Positions 53,028-62,898 of a stretch of 64,000 bases of DNA are shown in pieces. The translations under genes and the position numbers were made by a program. The stretch comes from Petrimonas sulfuriphila (GTDB lineage Bacteria > Bacteroidota > Bacteroidia > Bacteroidales > Dysgonomonadaceae): NCBI RefSeq assembly GCF_051201015.1, contig NZ_JBPEHI010000011.1; one strand, written 5' to 3'. The notes below the pieces were generated by a model. It made no database searches. It saw only the letters and a program-made list of their open reading frames with translations, and was not told the origin of the DNA. Numbering within the stretch: position 1 is the first letter of the stretch; every line of letters starts with the position of its first letter.

Positions 53028-56000
53028 ATGAAATTAAAAACTATCCTCATTCTTTGCTTTCTGTTATTCCTTGTTGGCCTATCCGCCCAACAGCCAATTA
53101 CCGTCTCGGGAACAGTAACAGAAGGAGCTACAGGCGACCCTGCGATAGGGGTTACCGTATTGGTGAAAGGTACAACCAACGGAACGGTTACCGGTATCGG
53201 TGGAGATTATACGCTGTCTAATGTACCCGCCAATGCGACGTTAATGTTCAGTTATATCGGTATGTTGACCGTTGAGGAGAGTGTAAACGGACGATCCGTC
53301 ATCAACATTTCGATGCTGGAAGATGTTCAGGCCCTGGACGAAGTAGTGGTAATCGGGTACGGCACCGCACGTAAAAGGGACTTAACCGGCTCAATTGTCA
53401 GTGTGAGCGCCGGTGAAATAGCAGACAGACCATCGGCAAATCCATTAGCATCGCTGCAAGGAAAGGTTGCTGGAGTGCAAATTGTAAACACCGGGCGAGC
53501 TGGACAAGATCCTGAAATTCGCATCAGAGGGACAAACTCCATTAACGGATACAAACCTCTATACATTGTAGATGGGCTATTTTCGGATAACATCAGCCAT
53601 ATTAATCCATCGGACGTTGAATCTATGGAGATATTAAAAGACCCGTCATCGCTGGCCATTTTTGGAGTACGCGGCGCCAATGGAGTTATTATAATCTCTA
53701 CGAAAAAGGCAAAGGCGGGTCAAACCATTGTCAACCTGAATACTTCTTTCGGTTTCAAAGAGATTTACGATAGAATCGATCTGACAAATGCTGCTCAGTT
53801 TAAGGAGCTGTATGATGAGCAACGAAATAATCAGGGTGCGCAGCCTTATAACTACAACTATTGGGGTGCAGACACAGACTGGCAGGATGAAATGTTTCAG
53901 TCCGGATTTATCACGAACAACAACATCAGCATAACCGGATCCGGAGATAGAAGCAGGTTCTACATGGGATTGGGATACATTTCGGAAGAAGGCTCTATCC
54001 AGACGGAAAAATTTTCGAAAATCACCGTAAACCTCAGCAGCGAATACAACGTTACCGATTTTCTGAAGTTCGGGTTCCAGGTAAACGGTGCGAAGAACAA
54101 GACTCCCGACGCTAAGGGAGTAGGGTCCATTGTAAGAGCAGCTCCCATTGCTCCAACATTTTACGACTATACAGATCCGTTGACCGACAAGACAGAGCGT
54201 CTGCTGCACACCATGCCAGAATTTCAGCGCGCTCAACTGTGGAATCCACTGGTGGAGACATACATCAGAGGCAATCACAACCTGGGGGTGAACCACAGGG
54301 TGGCGGGAAATATCTACGGTGAATTAAAACTCCTTGAGAACTTCACTTTCAAAACAACGTTGTCTCTGGATTATGCGATAAACGAAGCGCGTGCTTTTTC
54401 ACCGGTCGTCTATTTTTATAATCCCGATATTCCAGGCAAGGAAAATGTTCAGGACAGGCAATCCATCTCACAAGTAAAGTCAACGGAATATGCCGCGCAA
54501 GGTGATCATATCTTGACGTATCAGAACACATTTGACGACGTACATTCGCTGACTGTGATGGGTGGTATAACGACCAATTATCGTGAATTTTCATTGCTGG
54601 AGGGTGAACGCAGCGAGTTACTGGATAAAATATATTTTTCGGTACCCAACGACAATTACGACAAATGGTGGTTGACGGCATTAAATTCAGATGGAGCTAA
54701 AAATCAATACGACACCGATAAGAACCATCAATGGAGACGGTTCACAATGTCCTATCTCCTGCGGGGATTATACAGTTACGACAACCGCTATTTATTGAAC
54801 GGTTCTTTCCGGCGCGACGGCTCATCGGTGTTCCGCGGAGTGGGAAATACGTGGGAAAACTTCTATTCCTTCGGAACCGCATGGGTGGTGTCTGAAGAAG
54901 ATTTTATGAAAGAGCAGCAGGTTATTGACTACCTGAAACTGAAAGGCTCCTGGGGAGTCTTGGGAACAGAAAATACCGGGAGGAGTGTTTATCCTACTTA
55001 TCCGGAACTCACTTCAGTGGGGAGCGCTGTGTTTGGTCCGAACGAAAACATAATCCCTGGATACACGAAAATCTACAATGTTCAGGATTTAAAATGGGAG
55101 AAGACCTACTCCTGGGAAGCAGGGGTTGAAATAAATCTGCTCAACCAGAGATTGAGGATCGAACCGGTTTACTACAACAAGAGGACAAAGGATATTATTG
55201 TATTGCTCGATTCACGCGGAGGAGCCTTTAACTCGCTGGAAAACCTGGGAGATATCGAAAACAAGGGATTGGAGTTAACCGCTTTGTGGAACGATAAGAT
55301 CGGAGAATCGGGATTTACCTATTCCGTCGGTGCTAACCTTACCACCATCAAAAACAAGGTTCTGTCCCTTGGTCGTGATGAGGGAGATGCCATTTATGAG
55401 GGTATGGCAAGAACGGTCGCCGGATACCCTATTGCCTATTTCTATGGCTATCAGGTAAACGGAATTTATCAAAACAACGAAGATATCAGGCAGTCGGAAC
55501 CGAACAATGTGTTTGCCGTAAAACCCGGAGATTTAAAATTTAAAGACGTAAACGGAGATGGAAAAATTGATCAGGATGACAGGACCATGATCGGGAAGCC
55601 GACTCCCGACTATACCTACGGCTTGAACGTTAATCTAGCTTACAGGGGTTTTGACTTTGGGGTTGATATGATGGGTGTCTACGGAAATGAGGTCTACCGC
55701 GATTGGGACACCTCATCGTTTGCTCAATTCAATTATCTGACTAAACGCATGAACAGGTGGAACGGTGAAGGGACATCCAACTGGGAACCCATTTTGGACC
55801 CGAGCAGAGCTATCAACCGGGCCTATTCAAGTTACTACATCGAAGACGGTAGTTTCTTCCGCCTGCGTAACCTTCAACTGGGATACACCTTTCCTGGATC
55901 TTTACTGGACAAGCTTTACCTGAAATCACTGCGTATCTATGCCAATGTCCAGAACTTGAAGACCTGGCACAAAAATACGGGATATACTCCGGAAATTGGA

Positions 56001-56084
56001 GGAAGCGCTGTAAGATCGGGAATTGATGGAGGCACTTATCCAATGCCGGCAATCTATACATTCGGATTAAACCTAACATTCTAA
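53028..56084 (+). CDS. SusC/RagA-type TonB-dependent outer-membrane glycan importer
   Basis: The 1018-residue protein imports oligosaccharides across the outer membrane with energy from TonB. Seen in order: a signal peptide ending SAQ, and a CarboxypepD_reg-like domain (VSGTVTEGATGDPAIGVTVL). The TonB-box region LDEVVVIGYGTARKRDLTGS, the plug with SLQGKVAGVQIVNTG and RIRGTNSI, and a 22-strand barrel ending in a TFGLNLTF aromatic C-terminus follow. The frame is open from 52935, but the signal peptide begins at the ATG at 53028. It is followed by the SusD partner. Confidence 0.95.
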   Translation: MKLKTILILCFLLFLVGLSAQQPITVSGTVTEGATGDPAIGVTVLVKGTTNGTVTGIGGDYTLSNVPANATLMFSYIGMLTVEESVNGRSVINISMLEDVQALDEVVVIGYGTARKRDLTGSIVSVSAGEIADRPSANPLASLQGKVAGVQIVNTGRAGQDPEIRIRGTNSINGYKPLYIVDGLFSDNISHINPSDVESMEILKDPSSLAIFGVRGANGVIIISTKKAKAGQTIVNLNTSFGFKEIYDRIDLTNAAQFKELYDEQRNNQGAQPYNYNYWGADTDWQDEMFQSGFITNNNISITGSGDRSRFYMGLGYISEEGSIQTEKFSKITVNLSSEYNVTDFLKFGFQVNGAKNKTPDAKGVGSIVRAAPIAPTFYDYTDPLTDKTERLLHTMPEFQRAQLWNPLVETYIRGNHNLGVNHRVAGNIYGELKLLENFTFKTTLSLDYAINEARAFSPVVYFYNPDIPGKENVQDRQSISQVKSTEYAAQGDHILTYQNTFDDVHSLTVMGGITTNYREFSLLEGERSELLDKIYFSVPNDNYDKWWLTALNSDGAKNQYDTDKNHQWRRFTMSYLLRGLYSYDNRYLLNGSFRRDGSSVFRGVGNTWENFYSFGTAWVVSEEDFMKEQQVIDYLKLKGSWGVLGTENTGRSVYPTYPELTSVGSAVFGPNENIIPGYTKIYNVQDLKWEKTYSWEAGVEINLLNQRLRIEPVYYNKRTKDIIVLLDSRGGAFNSLENLGDIENKGLELTALWNDKIGESGFTYSVGANLTTIKNKVLSLGRDEGDAIYEGMARTVAGYPIAYFYGYQVNGIYQNNEDIRQSEPNNVFAVKPGDLKFKDVNGDGKIDQDDRTMIGKPTPDYTYGLNVNLAYRGFDFGVDMMGVYGNEVYRDWDTSSFAQFNYLTKRMNRWNGEGTSNWEPILDPSRAINRAYSSYYIEDGSFFRLRNLQLGYTFPGSLLDKLYLKSLRIYANVQNLKTWHKNTGYTPEIGGSAVRSGIDGGTYPMPAIYTFGLNLTF

Positions 56085-56187
56085 ACTACAACAGGACATT
56101 AGGGAACGTGCGAGTAAATCAGTTGCTTCCGTGCAAAGGGTCACCGCAAGTCCCGCAAGACTTAAACAAGAAATAAAAACGAATCGT

Positions 56188-57726
56188 ATGAAAAATAGAA
56201 TAAAAAAATCAATAGCTGTTTGCGTTATGGGATTATTGGCATTAACGCAAATCGGTTGCAGCGACCTGTTGGATCAGGAGCCGCAGGGGAAATGGGTTGA
56301 CGGGGATAATCCGGGCGGGTCCTTTCAAACGGATGTATTTTCGTTGTACGCCCGCATGAAAGGATGGGGAGTAACCGGCGGCATACCAGCATTTGCCGTA
56401 CACAGCATTCGTAGCGAGGACGTGGAGAAGGGAAGCACACTTTCCGATGGTTCCGACGTGGCCTCCATGTACGATAATTTTAACTACAACGCTTCAGACG
56501 GCAATTTAGCCAGTTATTACTCGAGCAACTACGCCCTTATCCACACGGCAAATACTGTTCTTGCAAACATTAAGGAGGCGGAAGAGGGCGGCATCCAGTT
56601 GACTGAAATCGATCTGGCCTGCAGAGGCGAGGCTTACTTCTTCCGCGCATTCCTCTATTTTAATTTGATAAGGGCATACGGCCAGGTTCCGTTGATAAAT
56701 TTCAAGATCAAGGATGCCGCCGAAACAAATATCCCCAAATCGACGGAGGCGGAGATATACGCTCAAATCGATGCAGATTTAACCGAAGCGGAGAGCCTGT
56801 TGCCGGAACAATGGGAATCGAAATACCTGGGACGTGTCACATGGGGGGCAGCCCGTGCCCTGCACGCTAAAACATATATGCAAAGGAATGATTGGTCTAA
56901 CATGCTCCAGGCGTCATCCGATGTTATCCAATCGGGCCTGTACGACCTGAACACGCCTTTCGACAGAATATTCCGGGAAAGCGGTGAAAATTCAAGCGAA
57001 TCCATTTTCGAATTGCAGTGCACCGCTACAGCAGCACTACCGGGCAGCACCGATATAGGGAGTCAGTATGCACAGGTACAAGGCGTGAGGGGTGCCGGGA
57101 TGTGGGACCTGGGTTGGGGATGGAATTGTCCTACTCCCAACCTGGCCAGCACCTTTGAGGCCGGAGATCCGAGAAAAGACGAAACCTTGCTCTATTTTCT
57201 CAAGCCTGGAGAAGATCCTAATTCTATTCAGGCCAATAAGCCTTACGGTGAAAAGCCGGTAGCTCAGGAAGTAATGAACCGCTATTACAACAAAAAAGTA
57301 TATACTGATCCGGCTAAACGCACGCAGTTCAACCGGTTTGGCTATTGGATGAACATTCGCATGATACGCGTGTCTGAAATGTACCTGATTGCGGCTGAAG
57401 CGTCCAATGAGCTCGGTCAGACCGGCGACGCCATGGAGTACCTGGAAATGGTTCGGGCCCGTGCCCGCGGCGGAAATGCGGATATTTTACCCAAGATAAC
57501 CACGATGGACCAGGCAGAAATGCGCGATGCGATACGCCACGAAAGGAGAGTGGAACTCGCCATGGAATGGGACCGCTTCTATGACCTTGTCCGCTGGGGT
57601 ATTGCCAGGGAGGTACTGCATGCTGCAGGGAAGACGAATTATCAGGATAAACACGCTCTGTTGCCTTTGCCACAGGCAGAAGTGGATAAGTCGAACGGCG
57701 TGTTGGTACAAAACCCCAATTATTAA
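56188..57726 (+). CDS. SusD/RagB-type surface glycan-binding lipoprotein
   Basis: A 512-residue partner that caps the SusC barrel and binds the glycan. The lipobox is QIGC (Cys24). SusD features include FRAFLYFNLIRAYGQVPLI, AARALHAKTYMQRNDWSNML, and the C-terminal MRDAIRHERRVELAMEWDRFYDLVRWG. The frame is open upstream to 56131, but ATG 56188 starts the signal peptide. Gap to susC is 103 bases. Confidence 0.95.
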   Translation: MKNRIKKSIAVCVMGLLALTQIGCSDLLDQEPQGKWVDGDNPGGSFQTDVFSLYARMKGWGVTGGIPAFAVHSIRSEDVEKGSTLSDGSDVASMYDNFNYNASDGNLASYYSSNYALIHTANTVLANIKEAEEGGIQLTEIDLACRGEAYFFRAFLYFNLIRAYGQVPLINFKIKDAAETNIPKSTEAEIYAQIDADLTEAESLLPEQWESKYLGRVTWGAARALHAKTYMQRNDWSNMLQASSDVIQSGLYDLNTPFDRIFRESGENSSESIFELQCTATAALPGSTDIGSQYAQVQGVRGAGMWDLGWGWNCPTPNLASTFEAGDPRKDETLLYFLKPGEDPNSIQANKPYGEKPVAQEVMNRYYNKKVYTDPAKRTQFNRFGYWMNIRMIRVSEMYLIAAEASNELGQTGDAMEYLEMVRARARGGNADILPKITTMDQAEMRDAIRHERRVELAMEWDRFYDLVRWGIAREVLHAAGKTNYQDKHALLPLPQAEVDKSNGVLVQNPNY

Positions 57727-57749
57727 CCTAAAAATAATATCTCACGATT

Positions 57750-58562
57750 ATGAAGAAAAGAACATTTATTTATCAACTTGTATTGATAACCGTTTTAGGA
57801 TTGGTGATCTCTTCCTGTTTCCAGGACTTGGGCCAAAATCCACCGTTCGACTATCCTGAGGAGCCTCCGAAACCGCCCATCAGTGAAGACGGACAACTAT
57901 TTTACATGACATTCAACGACAATTATAAGGATGCTAGAAGTAATAAAGAGGCTTCCATAACAGGAAATCCCGGATTTGCTGGGGGAAAGGTTGAAAAAGC
58001 CTATGCCGGAGCTAAAGACAGCTACCTCACCTTTAAGTTATCCGATATGCCGGCAGCGCTTGGACCCGCTGTAACAGTAGGATTCTGGTATAAAGTAAAT
58101 GCCAGTCCCGACAGAGCAGGTATCATCGTGATCGGTCCTGTATCGGAAGGAGCGCCTGCAAATGCGCAAAACAACAGGACATCGGGTTTCCGGATATTCC
58201 GCGAAAATGCAGGGGGAAAACAACGAATCAAAGCCAATGTAGGCAACGGAACTGCAGACGGATGGCTTGACGGAGGGGATAAAGCCGACATCGATCCCAC
58301 CATCTCCCCGTGGAAATACCTTGCGTTGGTATTGACTGAGGGAAAAGCGTTTTTCTATATCGACGGGGAGGAAGTAGCCTCATCCGATTTATCAAAAGTA
58401 AGCTGGGCCGGATGCGACATAATGTCTATCGGATCGGGAGAACCTCGTTTCAACGAATGGGGGCACCTCTCGGACAACAGTTTGATCGATGAGCTGCGGA
58501 TATACAATAAGGCGTTGACTGCATCACAGATCAAGGAAATTGTAAATCACGATACGGAATAG
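57750..58562 (+). CDS. LamG-fold lipoprotein, probable surface glycan-binding protein
   Basis: The 270-residue lipoprotein has lipobox ISSC (Cys23), a Pro-rich linker (PEEPPKPPIS), and a concanavalin A-like LamG_3 domain ending with IDELRIYNKALTASQIKEI. It stands where SusE/SusF-type binding proteins stand in other loci. No catalytic residues are recognised, so binding rather than hydrolysis is likely. It is 2 bases from the GH144 start. Confidence 0.83.
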   Translation: MKKRTFIYQLVLITVLGLVISSCFQDLGQNPPFDYPEEPPKPPISEDGQLFYMTFNDNYKDARSNKEASITGNPGFAGGKVEKAYAGAKDSYLTFKLSDMPAALGPAVTVGFWYKVNASPDRAGIIVIGPVSEGAPANAQNNRTSGFRIFRENAGGKQRIKANVGNGTADGWLDGGDKADIDPTISPWKYLALVLTEGKAFFYIDGEEVASSDLSKVSWAGCDIMSIGSGEPRFNEWGHLSDNSLIDELRIYNKALTASQIKEIVNHDTE

Positions 58563-58564
58563 TC

Positions 58565-59929
58565 ATGACCAGAATATTTTTACCCCTTATCACTCTGCTC
58601 ATCCTCTTGTCGGGATGTTCCGACAAGAAGAACGAACAAAACGAAACTCCCAAACCGGAAACACGCCCGCTCACTTTCGCTTCCGACGGGGCGTTTCTCG
58701 ACTTTATCCAGCAAGCGCACATCAATTATATGTGGGACGGAGCGGAAAAGACTTCAGGATTAGCTCCGGAACGCATGCATATCGATGGGAACTATCCCGA
58801 AAACGATGCCGATGTAATTACCACCGGAGGCAGCGGTTTTGGAATTGCCGGACTTGTTGTCGGGATTGAGCGGGGGTTTATTCCACGTACCGACGGCGTA
58901 GCACGGTTACACCGAATTGTCGATTACCTGACAAAAGCCGACCGATTCCACGGCATATGGCCTCATTGGATTCATGGCCCAACCGGCAAAGTGAAACCGT
59001 TTGGGCTAAAAGACAACGGTGGCGACCTGGTGGAAAGTGCTTTTCTGATGCAGGGATTGCTTTGCGTCCGGGAGTATTTCAAGGATGGGAGTGAGAATGA
59101 GAAGCAACTGGCCACCAAAATCGACGGACTTTGGCGGGAGATGGAATGGGACTGGTACCTCAACGGCAAAGATGTATTATACTGGCATTGGAGTCCCGAA
59201 TACGGATGGGAGATGAATTTTCCGCTGGAGGGTTACAACGAGTGCCTCATTACCTATATCCTGGCCGCATCCTCACCTACACACCCGATCTCCGCTTCGG
59301 CCTATCACAACGGCTGGGCCCGTGGTGGAGCTATCCGGAGCAGTGCCGTGGCCTACGGGTTGCCACTTATTCTCAAACACAACGGTGCTGAAGAGTACGG
59401 CGGCCCTCTTTTCTGGGCGCACTATTCGTATATAGGACTGAACCCGAAAGGATTAAAAGACCAATACGCCGATTACTGGGAGGTTAATACAAACCAGGCA
59501 CGTATCAATTATAACTATTGTAAACAAAATCCCAAAGGATTCCAGGGATACGGGGAGAATTGCTGGGGGTTGACCGCCAGCTACTCGGTGAACGGATACT
59601 CGGCGCATATGCCTGTAAAGAATGATTTGGGCGTCATAACACCAACGGCGGCTTTATCCAGTTTTCCTTATACGCCCGAAGAATCGATGAAAGCGTTAAA
59701 ACATTTCTATGTTGAACTGGGCGACAGTATCTGGGGAAAATACGGATTTTACGATGCATTCAGCATCCAGGACAATTGGTATCCGCAGAGGTACCTGGCC
59801 ATCGACCAACTGACCATTGCCCCGATGATTGAGAACCACCGCAGCGGACTGCTGTGGAACCTCTTCATGGGTGCCCCGGAGATACAAAAAGGCCTTCAAA
59901 ACCTGGGATTTGAATTTTTGAATAATTGA
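58565..59929 (+). CDS. GH144-type beta-1,2-glucanase (glucoamylase-like family)
   Basis: A 454-residue lipoprotein (lipobox LLSGC, Cys18). The body is the (alpha/alpha)6 'glucoamylase-like' domain now grouped in GH144, recognised from FLDFIQQAHINYMWDGA, NDADVITTGGSGFGIAGLVVG, HWIHGPTGKVKPFGLKDNGG, and NCWGLTASYSVNGYSAH. Characterised relatives act on beta-1,2-glucan, either as endoglucanases (Chitinophaga pinensis) or releasing sophorose (Parabacteroides distasonis). Sequence alone does not separate these two. The lipid anchor fits surface or periplasmic action. Confidence 0.88.
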   Translation: MTRIFLPLITLLILLSGCSDKKNEQNETPKPETRPLTFASDGAFLDFIQQAHINYMWDGAEKTSGLAPERMHIDGNYPENDADVITTGGSGFGIAGLVVGIERGFIPRTDGVARLHRIVDYLTKADRFHGIWPHWIHGPTGKVKPFGLKDNGGDLVESAFLMQGLLCVREYFKDGSENEKQLATKIDGLWREMEWDWYLNGKDVLYWHWSPEYGWEMNFPLEGYNECLITYILAASSPTHPISASAYHNGWARGGAIRSSAVAYGLPLILKHNGAEEYGGPLFWAHYSYIGLNPKGLKDQYADYWEVNTNQARINYNYCKQNPKGFQGYGENCWGLTASYSVNGYSAHMPVKNDLGVITPTAALSSFPYTPEESMKALKHFYVELGDSIWGKYGFYDAFSIQDNWYPQRYLAIDQLTIAPMIENHRSGLLWNLFMGAPEIQKGLQNLGFEFLNN

Positions 59930-60099
59930 CTTTTCGTGTGTTCTTATTGAAACGTATTCAGTTAAAGTTAAGACCTGTAAATGTTTCGAGAGAAACTCAT
60001 TCTGAGAGACATTGCCGGTTGAAAATTCAGCTGCATACAAATATGCAAAACTTGAATGAATAAGATACAAGACTAGTAACATTGATGAAAGGAGAGATC

Positions 60100-62412
60100 A
60101 TGAAGCTAAGCGTTATTTCAATGACAGGTGTGTTGGTGGTAATTCTGTTCGCATCTTGCGGATCACCCTCAGCCGGAAAATCAGGTGTAGGAAGGTGGGT
60201 GAGCTACAGCGGCGACAAAGATGTAGAGAAAAGAGTCGATTCGGTTCTGGCCCTGATGACCCTGGAGGAGAAGATCGGACAAATGACACAGTTCTCCGCT
60301 AATTGGTCCATCACGGGCCCGGTTATGTCGGACGACTTCAAGCCTTACCTTGAAAAAGGACTTGTAGGCAGCATTTTCAATGCTACCTCGGTAGAGGGTA
60401 TACGGAAAATGCAGGCAGTTGCCGTTGAAAAAACACGATTAGGTATCCCTATCCTCTTCGGGCAGGATGTAATCCACGGATACAAGACCATCTTTCCCAT
60501 TCCACTGGCGGAAGCCTGTTCCTGGGATCTGGAAATGATGCGTAGAACCGCAGAAATTGCTGCTATTGAAGCGGCTTCGGACGGAATCAACTGGACTTTT
60601 GCCCCGATGGTGGATATTGCTCGTGATGCGCGTTGGGGGCGTGTAATGGAAGGTGCCGGTGAAGATCCCTACCTGGGCAGCAGGATTGCTGAAGCACGTG
60701 TCATCGGATTTCAGGGGGGAGCGGACGGCAAGGCACTGGGAGAGCTACACACCCTGCTAGCCACGGGAAAACACCTGGCAGCTTACGGTGCCGCCGAATC
60801 GGGCAGGGACTACAACCCTGCCGAATTGTCGGAACACACCCTCAGAAATATTTATCTCCCGCCCTATAAGGCCGCAATAGATGCCGGGGTGGGCACGATG
60901 ATGGCATCCTTCAACGAAATCAACGGTGTGCCGGCAACGGCAGACAGGTGGCTGATGACCGACATACTGCGCGGAGAATGGGACTTTACCGGCTTTGTGG
61001 TAAGCGACTACACCGGTATAAATGAGCTGGTGCCTCATGGGGTTGCCGAAGATGAGAAGCAGGCTGCAGAGCTGGCCGTCAACGCCGGTATCGACATGGA
61101 CATGACCGGTGCTACCTTTATCAAATATCTTTCTCAATCGGTGAGGGAAGGAAAAGTATCGGAAGAAGTGATCAACAACGCAGCAAGGCGTATCCTGGAG
61201 ATAAAGTTCCTGTTGGGACTGTTCGATAATCCTTACCGCTATCTTGATGAAGAGCGCGCTAAACAGAATACAATGACTCCGGAATTTATGGAAACGGCAC
61301 GAAAGGCCGTTACCTCTTCGGTGGTGCTCCTGAAAAACGACAACCGGCTACTGCCCATCACAAAAGAGAGCGGAAAGACGGTTGCGCTGATTGGCCCCCT
61401 GATGAACGACTCCATCAACCTGAACGGTGAATGGGCCGGCCTGGGGGACCGTAATAAGAGTGTCCCTATTCTCAAAGGGCTCATGGAAAAATATAGAGAC
61501 ACTTCGGTAAAGTTGCTCTTTGCAGAAGGATCCTCCATCACCGGAACAACGCCCGGCAAGATTGCCGAAGCGGTGTCCGTCGCACGTAGAGCAGACTTGG
61601 TGATCGCCGCGATGGGAGAAGATTTCAACTGGTCGGGTGAAGCCGCCGTACGAACCGACATCCGCCTGCCGGAGCCGCAACGTGAACTGTTAAAAGCGTT
61701 AAAGGCGACCGGGAAACCCCTTGTGTTGATTTCCCTGAGCGGACGCCCTCTCGACCTGTCCTGGGAAGATGAAAATATGGATGCTATCCTTCAGGCATGG
61801 TTCCCGGGAACACAGGCCGGTCACGGCATTGCCGACGTGATAGCCGGCGACTACAACCCCTCAGGAAAGCTGGTAATGTCGTTCCCCAGGAACGTGGGAC
61901 AGATCCCCATCTATTACAACCAGAAAAATACCGGCAGACCGGTAGACCTTTCAAACGAATCGACCGATTACAAGTCGAACTACCTAGACACCTCCATCAC
62001 CCCCCTCTATCCCTTTGGTTACGGATTGAGTTACACCACATTTTCCATCAGCAACGTGAGTGCAGATAAATCATCGATAAGGACAACCGGAGACAAGATG
62101 GTAGTTACGGCTCATGTCCAAAACACAGGCGACATTGACGGAGAGCTGGTGGTACAAGTCTATGTGCGCGATCTGGTGGGCAGCGTCACCCGTCCCGTGA
62201 AAGAGCTGAAGGGGTTTCAGAAGACAGCCCTCAAAGCCGGTGAAACCAAGCAGGTTAATTTCGAGTTGAAATCCGAAGACCTGGCTTTCTACGGTACCGA
62301 CGGAAAGAAGAAGACAGAGGCTGGCGATTTTGTACTGTGGGTAGCCCAGAGTTCGGCAGACAACAGCAATAGAATTCGTTTTTCTGCAAACACCCCGGAT
62401 AACGCGAGATAA
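60100..62412 (+). CDS. GH3 beta-glucosidase, lipoprotein
   Basis: A 770-residue GH3 enzyme: (beta/alpha)8 domain, alpha/beta sandwich and C-terminal Fn3-like domain (YVRDLVGSVTRPVKELKGFQK). The catalytic nucleophile is Asp303 in FVVSDYTGI. The signal peptide ends LFASC with Cys20. ATG 60100 follows AAAGGAGAG, an unusually good Shine-Dalgarno for this organism, and is preferred over upstream starts. Beside GH144 it is expected to release glucose from sophorose and sophorooligosaccharides; other beta-glucosides remain possible. Confidence 0.9.
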   Translation: MKLSVISMTGVLVVILFASCGSPSAGKSGVGRWVSYSGDKDVEKRVDSVLALMTLEEKIGQMTQFSANWSITGPVMSDDFKPYLEKGLVGSIFNATSVEGIRKMQAVAVEKTRLGIPILFGQDVIHGYKTIFPIPLAEACSWDLEMMRRTAEIAAIEAASDGINWTFAPMVDIARDARWGRVMEGAGEDPYLGSRIAEARVIGFQGGADGKALGELHTLLATGKHLAAYGAAESGRDYNPAELSEHTLRNIYLPPYKAAIDAGVGTMMASFNEINGVPATADRWLMTDILRGEWDFTGFVVSDYTGINELVPHGVAEDEKQAAELAVNAGIDMDMTGATFIKYLSQSVREGKVSEEVINNAARRILEIKFLLGLFDNPYRYLDEERAKQNTMTPEFMETARKAVTSSVVLLKNDNRLLPITKESGKTVALIGPLMNDSINLNGEWAGLGDRNKSVPILKGLMEKYRDTSVKLLFAEGSSITGTTPGKIAEAVSVARRADLVIAAMGEDFNWSGEAAVRTDIRLPEPQRELLKALKATGKPLVLISLSGRPLDLSWEDENMDAILQAWFPGTQAGHGIADVIAGDYNPSGKLVMSFPRNVGQIPIYYNQKNTGRPVDLSNESTDYKSNYLDTSITPLYPFGYGLSYTTFSISNVSADKSSIRTTGDKMVVTAHVQNTGDIDGELVVQVYVRDLVGSVTRPVKELKGFQKTALKAGETKQVNFELKSEDLAFYGTDGKKKTEAGDFVLWVAQSSADNSNRIRFSANTPDNAR

Positions 62413-62456
62413 CATCATTTTAATGAATCTTAAGATGTTCATGCGAATGAATTCAC

Positions 62457-62464
62457 TATTTTTG
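62457..62464 (+). promoter_or_regulatory. Candidate -7 box for the menaquinone operon
   Basis: TATTTTTG, 20 bases before ATG 62485; it separates the men genes from the glucan locus. Confidence 0.55.
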
Positions 62465-62484
62465 TAGGTTACAAAGATTAAAGC

Positions 62485-62898
62485 ATGGACGATAAGACTC
62501 AACATCCGATAAATGCCGCGTACCGGGGTACACTCATGGATACGCTGGGCATCACCTTCACACACCTGTCTCCCGGCCGCACGGAGGCAGTAATGCAGGT
62601 CGATAAACGAGTATGCCAGCCGTTCGGTTTGTTGCACGGAGGCGCCACACTGGCCCTTGCGGAATCGGTGGCCGGACAGGGATCGTTAACCCTTTGTGCG
62701 CCGGACGAGATGGCGGCAGGCATACAAGTCAGCGGCAACCATATTTCACCGGCAAAGGAAGGTGACCAGGTGCACGCCGTAGGAACGCTCGTTCACCAGG
62801 GACGCTCCTCCCACATTTGGAATATTGACATCTTCACTTCAGCAGGCAGGTTGGTTTCAACTGTCCGTGTGGTGAATAGCATACTGAAGCGAAAATGA
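62485..62898 (+). CDS. Hotdog-fold acyl-CoA thioesterase (PaaI/MenI-like)
   Basis: A 137-residue hotdog protein with LLHGGATLALAESVAG (HGG plus catalytic Glu) and VSGNHISPAKEGD. Its ATG heads a set that continues, with a 4-base overlap, into menF and then menD. This position argues that it is the 1,4-dihydroxy-2-naphthoyl-CoA hydrolase of menaquinone synthesis. The family is broad, so other acyl-CoA substrates cannot be excluded from sequence alone. Confidence 0.85.
   Translation: MDDKTQHPINAAYRGTLMDTLGITFTHLSPGRTEAVMQVDKRVCQPFGLLHGGATLALAESVAGQGSLTLCAPDEMAAGIQVSGNHISPAKEGDQVHAVGTLVHQGRSSHIWNIDIFTSAGRLVSTVRVVNSILKRK

Noticed and set aside
56085..56187. Possible riboswitch or attenuator between susC and susD
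   Set aside because: Only a short AAGTC/GACTT stem is visible, too weak to claim; a covariance analysis would be needed.
62071..62637. A 188-codon open frame on the minus strand
   Set aside because: It overlaps the C-terminus of GH3 and the start of the thioesterase, both well supported; the protein is low in family-like features.
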